A DNA stretch of 64,000 nucleotides. Origin: Acetobacter sp. 46_36 (GTDB taxonomy: Bacteria; Pseudomonadota; Alphaproteobacteria; RF32; CAG-239). This document shows positions 27,101 to 34,913 of this stretch, piece after piece. The first letter of the stretch is position 1. Each line of letters starts with the position of its first letter. Location of the stretch: positions 62,001 to 126,000 of the forward strand of contig MNTT01000008.1 in assembly GCA_001917135.1 (NCBI GenBank), written 5' to 3'. The notes under the pieces were generated by a model. It was not told the DNA's origin, searched no databases, and saw only the letters and a program-made list of their open reading frames with translations. Made by a program: the position numbers and the translations under genes.

Positions 27101-28671
27101 ATAAGCTCCCGTGCATAAGGAGTCTGCGGATTATTAAAAATTTCATCTGCCGTCCCCTGCTCAACAATCCGCCCCCGGCGCATAACTGCCACCTCGTGCG
27201 AAATTTCCCGCACCGCCCGCATATCGTGCGAAATAAACAGATACGCAATGCCCGTCGCATTCTGTATCCTCTTAAGCAACGCGATAATCTCCGCCTGCAC
27301 GGTTACGTCCAATGCCGATGTCGGTTCATCTAATATCATAATTTTCGGCTCCACGGCCAATGCGCGCGCAATGGCAATTCTCTGCCGCTGTCCGCCGGAA
27401 AACTCATGCGGATATTTTGCTAAGATTTCCTCGCCGGACAGCCCGACCTCTGTCAGAACTTTCTTGACCTTTGCCGTTGTTTCTTCACCGCTCAGCCTCG
27501 GAAAATGCACAGCCAGCCCTTCGCCAACAATCTCTTCGATTGTCATCCGTGGATTAAGAGAATTATACGGATCCTGAAACACAATCTGGACATTTTTGCG
27601 AAAGTCCTTTTCGTTGCGAATATGTACCGACTTCGCCGTCAATATTTCCCCCCGGTACTTGGTCAAATCCGCCAGACACATGCCAAGAGTCGTTTTTCCC
27701 GAACCGGATTCGCCGACAACGCCGAGCGTCTTGCCCTCGTAAAGTGCAAGCGAAACATTCCGCACCGCATCAATCTTTGTAACCGGTTTCCCCCACAGAT
27801 TCTTTTTCAGTACAAAGCTGACCGATATGTCCCGCGCTTCCATCAACTTGCGGGATTTAAAATCCTGCCGCGGCGCCGTATGGTGAAACGCTGCCAGCAG
27901 TTCCTTTGTATACGGATGGATTGGCGCGTTAAAAATATTGCCGACGCTGCCCTGCTCGACAATAACCCCTTGCCGCATAACCAACACGCGGTTAGCAATT
28001 TTCCTGACCACATTCAAATCGTGAGAAATAAACACAACCGCCATGCCGAATTTTTCTTTCAGCCGCAGAATCAGCTCCAAAATCTGTTTCTGCACGGTTA
28101 CATCCAACGCTGTCGTCGGTTCGTCGGCAATAAGGACTTTGGGATGGTTGGCAACCGCCATCGCAATCATAACGCGCTGCCGCTGTCCTCCGGACAGTTC
28201 AAACGGGTACGCCTCCATCCGTTCGTCCGCATGGTCAATTCCTACCAGCCGCAGCAAATAGCGCGCTCTCGCCCGGGCTTTCTTCTCCGACACTCTTTTG
28301 TGGACGCGGATAACCTCCGCCACCTGTTCGCCGACTTTCATCAGCGGATTAAGCGAGCTCATCGGTTCCTGAAACACCATGCCGATTTCATTGCCTCTGA
28401 TGTCCTGCCACTCGTTTTCGCTGAGCGAGGTAAGTTCCCGTCCCTCAAACAATATGGAATTTGTGCTTTTATACAAAACTTTTTTCGGATTAATCAGCCC
28501 CAGCAGCGACAACGCCGTTACCGACTTCCCCGAGCCGGATTCGCCGACAATCGCCAGCACTTCGCCCTGATTGACCGCAAAACTGCTGTTAAACACCGCC
28601 GAAAACAACCCGCCGTTTTCATCAATAAAACGGACGTTCAGACTTTTGACTTCCAACACCGGCTCCGTCAT
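27082..28671 (-). CDS. yejF: Oligopeptide/microcin-type ABC transporter, duplicated ATPase
   Basis: A 529-residue cytoplasmic ATPase with two ABC domains in one chain, the layout of YejF and related dipeptide ATPases. Walker A occurs twice (GESGSGKSVTAL near residue 39 and GESGSGKTTLGM near 316). LSGGQRQR / FSGGQRQR signatures and Walker B IADEPTTALDV / ILDEPTSALDV each follow. The link GRIVEQGTADEIFNNPQTPYA is typical of the oligopeptide group. Its ATG overlaps the yejE stop by 4 nt. No yejA or yejB is adjacent, so partner subunits must lie elsewhere or be missing. Confidence 0.93.
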   Translation of the reverse strand: MTEPVLEVKSLNVRFIDENGGLFSAVFNSSFAVNQGEVLAIVGESGSGKSVTALSLLGLINPKKVLYKSTNSILFEGRELTSLSENEWQDIRGNEIGMVFQEPMSSLNPLMKVGEQVAEVIRVHKRVSEKKARARARYLLRLVGIDHADERMEAYPFELSGGQRQRVMIAMAVANHPKVLIADEPTTALDVTVQKQILELILRLKEKFGMAVVFISHDLNVVRKIANRVLVMRQGVIVEQGSVGNIFNAPIHPYTKELLAAFHHTAPRQDFKSRKLMEARDISVSFVLKKNLWGKPVTKIDAVRNVSLALYEGKTLGVVGESGSGKTTLGMCLADLTKYRGEILTAKSVHIRNEKDFRKNVQIVFQDPYNSLNPRMTIEEIVGEGLAVHFPRLSGEETTAKVKKVLTEVGLSGEEILAKYPHEFSGGQRQRIAIARALAVEPKIMILDEPTSALDVTVQAEIIALLKRIQNATGIAYLFISHDMRAVREISHEVAVMRRGRIVEQGTADEIFNNPQTPYARELIGAALN

Positions 28672-29687
28672 AATTTCCTCTTATCCATTGCGTCGCGAAC
28701 GCCTTCGCCGACAAAAATCAATGCCGTCAACAGCATAGACAGTACAAAAAAGATGCTCAGCCCAATCCACGGTGCCTGCAGATTGTCTTTCCCCTGGCGC
28801 ACCAAATCGCCGAGCGACGGATATTCATGTCCGAGTCCCAGTCCGAGAAAATCAAGCGCCGTCAATGCCACAATCGCTCCCGCCATAATAAACGGCACAA
28901 ACGTTACCGTCGCCACCAGAGCATTAGGCAGAATATGCCGCCGGATAATGCGGAAATTTCCGACGCCGATCGCTTTTGCCGCCTTGACGTACTCAAAATT
29001 GCGCGCCCGCAGAAATTCCGCCCGTACCATTCCCGTCAGTTCCGTCCATGAAAACAGCAGCAAAATCGCCAGCAGCGTCCCAAAACTCGGCACAAACACG
29101 CTTGCAACAATAATCAGAATAAACATCTGCGGCATCGATTCCCAAATTTCAATCAGCCTTTGCAAGATAATGTCGGTCTTGCCGCCGAAATATCCCTGCA
29201 CCGCCCCGACAAAAATGCCTATCGCCGACGACAGCAGAGTCAATAAAAAAGCAAACGCAAACGACAGCCGAACCCCGTACAGCAGCCGTGCCGCAATATC
29301 GCGCCCCTCTTCGTCGGTTCCGAGCAGATGCCGTGCCGACGGCGGCGCCGGAAACGGCTCATTAAGCTCATAATCAACCGTATTGTACGAGAATTCTATC
29401 GGCGGCATAACCATAAAGCCCTCTGCCTCAATATTCCTGCGAATAAGCTCGTCTTTGTAATTTGCTTCGGTCGGAAAATCGCCCCCGAACCGTGCATCCG
29501 TATAAACTTTGGCAATCGGAAAAAAATACTCGCCCTGATATTTCAGGATAATCGGTTTGTCATTGGCGATAAATTCCGCAAACAAAGACAGGACGAGGAT
29601 AAAAGCGAGCCCGAACACCGCCGCCTTTCCCCTCTTGTTCTTTATATACCTGTCAAACAGCATCCTGCGGAAACCTCTATCATTCAA
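28668..29687 (-). CDS. yejE: ABC transporter permease YejE-like
   Basis: A 339-residue inner-membrane permease. It has one N-terminal helix, a periplasmic segment of about 110 residues (with the phrase HLLGTDEEGRDIAARLLYGVR marking the start of the BPD permease core) and about five more helices. The EAA loop is seen at EFLRARNFEYVKAAKAIG. The long first periplasmic loop is characteristic of YejE rather than DppC or OppC. It is coupled to yejF by a 4-nt overlap. The upstream gene is unrelated, so YejB, the usual permease partner, is absent here. Confidence 0.9.
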   Translation of the reverse strand: MNDRGFRRMLFDRYIKNKRGKAAVFGLAFILVLSLFAEFIANDKPIILKYQGEYFFPIAKVYTDARFGGDFPTEANYKDELIRRNIEAEGFMVMPPIEFSYNTVDYELNEPFPAPPSARHLLGTDEEGRDIAARLLYGVRLSFAFAFLLTLLSSAIGIFVGAVQGYFGGKTDIILQRLIEIWESMPQMFILIIVASVFVPSFGTLLAILLLFSWTELTGMVRAEFLRARNFEYVKAAKAIGVGNFRIIRRHILPNALVATVTFVPFIMAGAIVALTALDFLGLGLGHEYPSLGDLVRQGKDNLQAPWIGLSIFFVLSMLLTALIFVGEGVRDAMDKRKL

Positions 29688-29746
29688 TCCAATACACTGC
29701 GTATTTTATATACGCAAAATATCGCCGCATCAACAGCTAAGTGCAT

Positions 29747-32095
29747 TTATTCCGCAACATTTCCGCTTTCGGGAACTGTCGCAGCCTCCGATGCCTCATT
29801 CATTTTCTGAACATCCCCTGCACCCGGCGCAATCATATCCGCCGATACATCCCCTGCGCCCGGCACAACCGTATCTCCTGATACAACATCTGCCCCCGGC
29901 GCAACATTAACTCCTGACACATTTTCAACACCCGGAACAACCACTGCTCCGGTGGCATTCTCTGCGCCCGGAACAGCCGTATCCCCTGGCACAGCCTCGG
30001 CCTCAGATGCCGCATCTTCCTCCGGCGCGTCCGTTCCCGAAATGCCGTTGCTGCCGGGATTAAACGAACGGATTTCCCCGTTATCGTCCATCTCCAAAAT
30101 CAAATCATCAGTCGGTACAAAAATATTACTGTCATGAATTCGGCTGCCGTTTCTCCTCTGCTCGGCATTCTGTACCGGCTGTTCTCGTACGGCATTCTGC
30201 TGACTCAATCGTCGTGCCTGTTCCTGTGCCTTGCGCAGCTTTTCCTGATAAGCGCGGCTCTTTTGCTTATACTCCGCATACCAGTCCTGATAGTTGGCGG
30301 CAATGTTGGAAATCTTGCTGCCGCGAATAACCGAATTATTAATCAGGTTTTGCTTCAGGCTCAACGCTTCGTCTGTTTTTAAATTCATATTGTCAATTGA
30401 ATAACAGTAGTCCTGATACCGGATAAGCGTCTTGGTAAAATCGCTAGCCAGACAAATATTCGCATTAATCAGAAACTTGGGGCGTTTCCCTTTGCGAATA
30501 GCCAGGTTGACCAACTGGTCTTTGACAAAGTTTCCGTATCTGCCGCCGGTCATTCCCGCCAATTCGCGGATTGTGCTGACGCCCTGGATGATAATGTCGG
30601 TTTTGGCATTTTTATAACTTTCGGTAACAATATCCATATACTCCTGAAGTTTCCCAATAGCACATTTCGCCTGATCGGCATACGCCTTACGCTTTTCGTC
30701 TATTCCCCCGTTGGCAAGAGAATTGTCTTTCAAAGCGACCCATTCTTTTCTCGGCTTCAGGTTGCAGAATTCGTCATACATATAAATATCTGAGGGCAAA
30801 TCCACATAAATCATATACACCTGCCCGGCTTTATCCCGGCTGAAATCCTCGCCGGCTTCGTCTACCACCGCCGGTGCCCCTTCCAACGAGACCCTCCGGT
30901 TTTCAGCCGTTACCTTAATACCCTTCAGCGGCGACATTCCCGCCAGCATTTTGGCAACAGATTTCAAATCGCGGCTCTTCAGGCTGAGTATCCACTCCGT
31001 CAGCAGAGCATAAACGTTCTGTTCCACCGTCCGGTTTTTATCATAAACCGGCACCGTCTTATAGCTCTTAATGACGCAGCGGTCGGTATTCAGGCTCCCG
31101 CCTTTGATGCAGGTATTGAATCCCGGCATTGCATAAGTGCTGATGCCGTATCCGTTTTCCCACAGATAATCATACAGCCGGTTCTCCTCCAGACTGAAAT
31201 AATCCAATCCGCCGTGTATAAAATCCCAGCTGTTGATAAATTCCGAATAAGCGCGGTTGCCGCTGGTCGTGCTCGTATAATCGACCTGATTAAAAATATC
31301 AATCATATTGCTGACCGTTTCGTTCTTTTTGACAAACGCGTTCGGATAAATCTCAAAATTGTTCAGGGCATAAAAACCGACCATCAAATCCCGCAGTTCA
31401 CGGAAATTATGGTCGCGGATGCTGTTCAAAAACTGATATGACGGGAACTTCGGCAGCATAAAATAAACCAGATTGCCTTCCCTTTCCTCGCCGACTTTTG
31501 CCCCCAGCGCCTTAATTTCGCTGTATTCTCCTTTCGGCTGGGGTAGAAATTCGTTTTTCTTAATCCCGATAAGGCCGGCAAACATCAGTACCATCGTAAT
31601 AAAGAGCATGGCAAACGTCGACCTGAACGCAAAAAAGATAATAACGCCCAGCAGCAGCCCTACCAGCCAAGCCGCCGGAACTATCCCGATAAACGTGAGC
31701 CAGCTGGCCTTTTTCTCCAGCCATTCCTCAATAAAAGTATCGACGTTAAACAGCGCAAACTGGTTAAAAAATACCACGACAATCAGCATTGTTACCAGCG
31801 CGCAAACGCCGTTCTGCAAATCCTTGGAAAAAGACAGCAGCAATATCAGGACAAACGAAAAGGCAAATATGCCGCCCAAAATAAATAACACAGCCTGATT
31901 AAAGGTTCCCCCCTCAATCAGCTTGCCGTTTATGGAATAGATAAACATCGCAAAATCTATTGCAAACAGCAAAAAGATATAAAACACCCGCAGCATTTTG
32001 TCATAAAAACGGTTGGCATCTCCCGACCAGCTGGCAAAACGGCTGGAACGGCTTTTTTTTCTCAAAACCAAAGGCTGGTTCACCCCTTCGCTCAT
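29747..32095 (-). CDS. Large membrane protein with periplasmic domain, sulfatase-superfamily-like
   Basis: A 782-residue protein. The N-terminus has about five membrane helices (residues 35-190), then a large periplasmic domain, a Gln/Arg-rich coiled stretch (about 630-670) and a C-terminal tail of 12-residue V/A-P-G-A/V repeats. The layout and some segments (YPNAFVKKNETVSNM, LYDYLWENGYGIS, IYVDLPSDIYMYDE, DIIIQGVSTIREL) recall LTA-synthase or phosphoethanolamine-transferase proteins, but I do not see the usual metal-binding motifs, so this is a weak analogy. AGAGGG precedes the ATG. It lies upstream of yejE on the same strand with a 59-nt gap. Confidence 0.55.
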   Translation of the reverse strand: MSEGVNQPLVLRKKSRSSRFASWSGDANRFYDKMLRVFYIFLLFAIDFAMFIYSINGKLIEGGTFNQAVLFILGGIFAFSFVLILLLSFSKDLQNGVCALVTMLIVVVFFNQFALFNVDTFIEEWLEKKASWLTFIGIVPAAWLVGLLLGVIIFFAFRSTFAMLFITMVLMFAGLIGIKKNEFLPQPKGEYSEIKALGAKVGEEREGNLVYFMLPKFPSYQFLNSIRDHNFRELRDLMVGFYALNNFEIYPNAFVKKNETVSNMIDIFNQVDYTSTTSGNRAYSEFINSWDFIHGGLDYFSLEENRLYDYLWENGYGISTYAMPGFNTCIKGGSLNTDRCVIKSYKTVPVYDKNRTVEQNVYALLTEWILSLKSRDLKSVAKMLAGMSPLKGIKVTAENRRVSLEGAPAVVDEAGEDFSRDKAGQVYMIYVDLPSDIYMYDEFCNLKPRKEWVALKDNSLANGGIDEKRKAYADQAKCAIGKLQEYMDIVTESYKNAKTDIIIQGVSTIRELAGMTGGRYGNFVKDQLVNLAIRKGKRPKFLINANICLASDFTKTLIRYQDYCYSIDNMNLKTDEALSLKQNLINNSVIRGSKISNIAANYQDWYAEYKQKSRAYQEKLRKAQEQARRLSQQNAVREQPVQNAEQRRNGSRIHDSNIFVPTDDLILEMDDNGEIRSFNPGSNGISGTDAPEEDAASEAEAVPGDTAVPGAENATGAVVVPGVENVSGVNVAPGADVVSGDTVVPGAGDVSADMIAPGAGDVQKMNEASEAATVPESGNVAE
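29780..29985. repeat. 36-bp in-frame repeat encoding 12-residue VPGA units
   Basis: On the minus strand about five consecutive 12-residue units begin with V/A-P-G-A/V (VPGAENATGAVV, VPGVENVSGVNV, APGADVVSGDTV, VPGAGDVSADMI, APGAGDVQKMNE). The period is 36 bp, a multiple of three. Confidence 0.8.
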
Positions 32096-32458
32096 AGTAC
32101 CCTCTGCAAAAATTAAACTTTACTCTAAAATACACGCCATTGCTAAACAAAAACTTAACCAAAGAAAAAATCGCACTTTTTTTCCAAAAACTTTCTGCTC
32201 CACCCCCTCTCCCGCATTTTCTGCCTCCTCGTCTTCCCCCTCCTGCCCTCCTCTGTTTTTACCGCTTCTCCCTTCTCCGTCTTTACCGCTTCGCCCCTCA
32301 TCTATCTTCACTCCTCCCCCGCCTGTTTTCAGCTCCGGCCGCTCTGTCCCGTCTTTTTACTTCACCCGTTCTGCTCACGTTTCCTGTTTTCCGCACCCCC
32401 AAAATCCACCCGTTCCCATTTTTTCGTCTTAATCGCACCGTAAACCTGACGATAACTC
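32096..32458. other. Spacer with pyrimidine-rich degenerate repeats
   Basis: The region between the membrane protein gene and ssrA is strongly C/T-rich on the plus strand. It contains two near copies of CTTCTCCGTCTTTACCGCTTC-like sequence near 32255-32295. No credible gene is seen. Confidence 0.5.
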
Positions 32459-32486
32459 TTGAATTTTTGAAAACAGCTGTTATAAT
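32459..32486 (+). promoter_or_regulatory. Promoter of ssrA
   Basis: TTGAAT (32459-32464), a 16-bp spacer and a perfect TATAAT (32481-32486), placing the transcript start at about 32493. Confidence 0.75.
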
Positions 32487-32492
32487 CATAGA

Positions 32493-32800
32493 CAGTTTGC
32501 GGCAATGCTGCAGGCTCTGATACGAAAAGCCGTATGAAATAGATATATTGGACCCGGGGGCGGTACCCGGCACCTCCACCAGTTTTTTACGGGGGTGAAA
32601 CAGGTTTGACAGTGTATAGTAAAGATATGTGGGCTGTATTCGGCAAGATACCACCGTTATCGGTTCAAATCAAATAAACGCAAATGATAATTTTGCACCT
32701 GTTGCCGTAGCTGCATAAGGCAAAGCAACAAAATCAATTCTCCAGGCTATGGTTAGCCCGGAGTGGGGAAGGAGCCGCCCAGCAACAGAACGGCTCATTT
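32493..32800 (+). ncRNA. ssrA: Circularly permuted (two-piece) tmRNA
   Basis: The RNA rescues stalled ribosomes and adds a degradation tag. Here the acceptor piece comes first: T arm CCGGG-GGCGGTA-CCCGG, then CACCTCC, A and CCA ending at 32581. A 9-nt spacer (32582-32590) follows, then the coding piece starting GGGGGTG at 32591, which pairs fully with CACCTCC to close the tRNA-like acceptor stem. The tag reading frame is 32680-32718: A-N-D-N-F-A-P-V-A-V-A-A, then TAA. This split order is the known alphaproteobacterial form. The 5' and 3' limits are approximate; a GAGCCG/CGGCTC hairpin (32772-32796) lies near the 3' end. sspB follows directly. Confidence 0.95.
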
Positions 32801-32834
32801 TGTTGTAATTGGCATTAGCGTGGAAAAACCGGAA

Positions 32835-33299
32835 ATGACGGAATTCGTAAACGAAATAAACTATGACAAACTGATTGAAAAAGCTCTCAAACAAGTCGTC
32901 GTGGAAGCGTTAAAAATCGCTGAAACACAAGGGCTTCCGGGCGAAAACCATTTCTATATCACTTTCAGGACCAATCACCCCGGTACCATTATTCCGCGAG
33001 ACCTGCTTATTCAGTACCCTGACAGTATGACGATTGTTCTCCAGCACCAGTATTCGAATTTGGAAGTCGGAACCGATTCGTTTTCGGTAGAACTGAGCTT
33101 CGGCGGCCGTCCGCAAACTCTGGTCATTCCTTACGAAGCCATCACCTACTTCGCCGACCCTTATGCCAAATTCGGCTTAAGCTTCTCTTTCTACGAAAAT
33201 GGCGACGTCCACGCGCTTGATGACATTGAGCCGGAAAAGAAAGTATCCGGCGAAACAGCCCAGATTATCTCCTTTGACAGTTTCCGAAAGAAACAATAA
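32835..33299 (+). CDS. sspB: ClpXP adaptor SspB (alphaproteobacterial type)
   Basis: A 154-residue adaptor that binds the ssrA tag and delivers tagged proteins to ClpXP. The conserved core reads HFYITFRTNHPGTIIP, QYPDSMTIVLQHQY, ELSFGGRPQTLVIPYEAI and FADPYAKFGLSF, a pattern I recognise as the alpha-type SspB. The frame opens at 32763 inside the tmRNA region; I chose the ATG at 32835, where the family homology (MTEFVNEINYDKLI) begins, though its ribosome binding site is weak. It lies just after ssrA, which makes the tag and its reader neighbours. Its stop overlaps the next ATG by one base. Confidence 0.92.
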   Translation: MTEFVNEINYDKLIEKALKQVVVEALKIAETQGLPGENHFYITFRTNHPGTIIPRDLLIQYPDSMTIVLQHQYSNLEVGTDSFSVELSFGGRPQTLVIPYEAITYFADPYAKFGLSFSFYENGDVHALDDIEPEKKVSGETAQIISFDSFRKKQ

Positions 33300-33523
33300 T
33301 GCGCAAATTTTCCGTAATCATCGCCGGACGCCACGCAACAAGCATCTCGCTGGAAGATGAGTTCTATGCAGCGCTCTGCGCTCTTGCCGCCGAACGCAAT
33401 ATGACGCTTAACAAGCTGGTAACCGAAATTGACGGCACCCGTACGACACCAAACCTCTCATCGGCACTCCGGCTGTATGTCCTGAAAAGCCTGCTCGAAA
33501 AGCTCAAATCAGCCCAGGCCTAG
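33299..33523 (+). CDS. Ribbon-helix-helix domain protein
   Basis: A 74-residue protein with the compact ribbon-helix-helix pattern found in small alphaproteobacterial proteins (RHH_4 type): a strand with HATSISLEDEFYAAL, a helix, then MTLNKLVTEID and NLSSALRLYVLKSLL. Such domains usually bind DNA as dimers, but for this family no target is established to my knowledge. Its ATG overlaps the sspB stop, so the two are co-translated. Basic and Ser/Thr residues at the N-terminal strand fit operator contact. Confidence 0.82.
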   Translation: MRKFSVIIAGRHATSISLEDEFYAALCALAAERNMTLNKLVTEIDGTRTTPNLSSALRLYVLKSLLEKLKSAQA

Positions 33524-33657
33524 CCTCGCCTAAATCATGCGGTTTCCCCGGCAACAGCAATATTCAGTCATCGCAACCCGGTTGCCGCCTCCCTCATCAT
33601 CAAAATAAAACCACGACGATTCCCGGCTGCGGCAATATCTATTTGCTGCATCCCTGC

Positions 33658-34680
33658 TTAAAGCTGCAATGCCTTAAAATCTTCATCCGTAAAAATATCA
33701 AAATCTCCATCTTCGGTATCGTCATTCCCCGCAATGCCATTCTCCGACGCACCATTATTCTCGGCACCATTATTCGCCGCACCATTCTCCGCTGCATCGC
33801 TCTTTTCGGTACCGTTCTTCTCCGCGCCATTACCCGTAGCATCATTCCCTGCCGCACCATTCTCCGCTGCGTCGCTCTTTTCGGTACCGTTCTTCTCCGC
33901 GCGATTACCCGCAGCATCATTCCCCGCTACACCATTATTCACCGCACTATTTTCCACAACATCACTGCCCGAAAATAATACTTCGTCGGCCGGACCATCC
34001 GCATTATTTTCCTGCTGTTGATTTAAAAAGCTGGCCAGGCCGCCTGCTGAAGCCCCGCTTTTTTCCAGCATTTCTGTCTGATTTTGCAAAGCGGTGCCGC
34101 CGGAGCGCTGTTCAGCTTCAGAAGGCTCCTGCACTGGCACATTCTTCGCCCCGACCCGAGATTCATTCTCCGTTGCCTCAAGCGTCACCTTCCCGGGTTC
34201 AGCGGCTGTACCGACTGTTTTATCGGCAGAGGCGCCTTTCCGTTTAAACCCTTTCTTTCTTTTTTTCAAATCTTCTTTCGCCTGCTCGATTTTGACGTCC
34301 CTGTCGATTTTTTCATTATAATTTTCACTTTTCGGACGCGCAGCCTCTGCTTTTTCTTCTTCCATCTTTTTCTTTGCCGCCGTTATTTCATCAATAACCG
34401 CCTGCGGAATATAATCCGTCTTCCCGCTCTCGACCGCTTTGGTTACAAATTCAAATTTCGCCGCCTTATACTTGGCCTCATACCAGGTCAGAATATCTTC
34501 CGGCTTAACGCCCTGGCTTATCGGGTAATACGCCGCCCCGCCCGCAACTGCACATAATAGAAACAATACCCAAAACGGATGCCGCAAAATAAACAGCAGC
34601 ATAAAAATCGGAAATGTAATAATGGTGAGGATAATATAAAAAAACTTAAATATCCCGCTTCTTTCTTTTGTTTCTGCCAT
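33658..34680 (-). CDS. Membrane-anchored protein with repetitive Asn/Ala/Glu-rich tail
   Basis: A 340-residue protein beginning at the ATG at 34680 (GGGGTG upstream); an earlier in-frame start at 34731 lacks support. Two hydrophobic segments near residues 11-50 anchor it, followed by a charged helical domain (AKKKMEEEKAEAAR, QAKEDLKKRKKGFKRKG). The last third is low complexity, with two almost identical 25-residue units (AEKNGTEKSDAAENGAAGN type) encoded by 75-bp repeats. It ends with an acidic stretch DDTEDGDFDIFTDEDF. No family recognised. It is convergent with the RHH gene. Confidence 0.65.
   Translation of the reverse strand: MAETKERSGIFKFFYIILTIITFPIFMLLFILRHPFWVLFLLCAVAGGAAYYPISQGVKPEDILTWYEAKYKAAKFEFVTKAVESGKTDYIPQAVIDEITAAKKKMEEEKAEAARPKSENYNEKIDRDVKIEQAKEDLKKRKKGFKRKGASADKTVGTAAEPGKVTLEATENESRVGAKNVPVQEPSEAEQRSGGTALQNQTEMLEKSGASAGGLASFLNQQQENNADGPADEVLFSGSDVVENSAVNNGVAGNDAAGNRAEKNGTEKSDAAENGAAGNDATGNGAEKNGTEKSDAAENGAANNGAENNGASENGIAGNDDTEDGDFDIFTDEDFKALQL
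33781..33930. repeat. 75-bp in-frame repeat, two nearly identical copies
   Basis: Copies at 33781-33855 and 33856-33930 differ at only a few positions, so the duplication looks recent. Partial copies flank them. The period is a multiple of three and the frame stays open. Confidence 0.85.
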
Positions 34681-34913
34681 AACACCCCTGCCTTTTTCCG
34701 GTCGGCATACAACCGCCGAAATGAATACCATTCACTCTTGAAGAGCCGATTACTGTCTCCGGCTCCTTCTTCCCCAATATAACGTTTTTTGCTTAAAACA
34801 TCATTAACGCACATAAAAAAACGCCCTTGCCGATAACACTGTCCCCGCCCCTTGTGCCGCAGCAAAACGCAATAATGCAGTTTCAACAGTTGTACGCCTT
34901 GCCGGCCCGGATA

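Noticed and set aside
27505..29373. Long plus-strand open frame of 622 codons
   Set aside because: It lies wholly antisense to yejF and yejE, which have full family motifs; its translation is basic and low complexity.
32298..32654. Minus-strand frame over the ssrA region
   Set aside because: It overlaps the tmRNA acceptor and coding pieces, whose pairing and tag explain the sequence.
32763..32834. Extended N-terminus of SspB from an ATG at 32763
   Set aside because: It would lie inside the tmRNA coding piece and add 24 residues outside the family homology.
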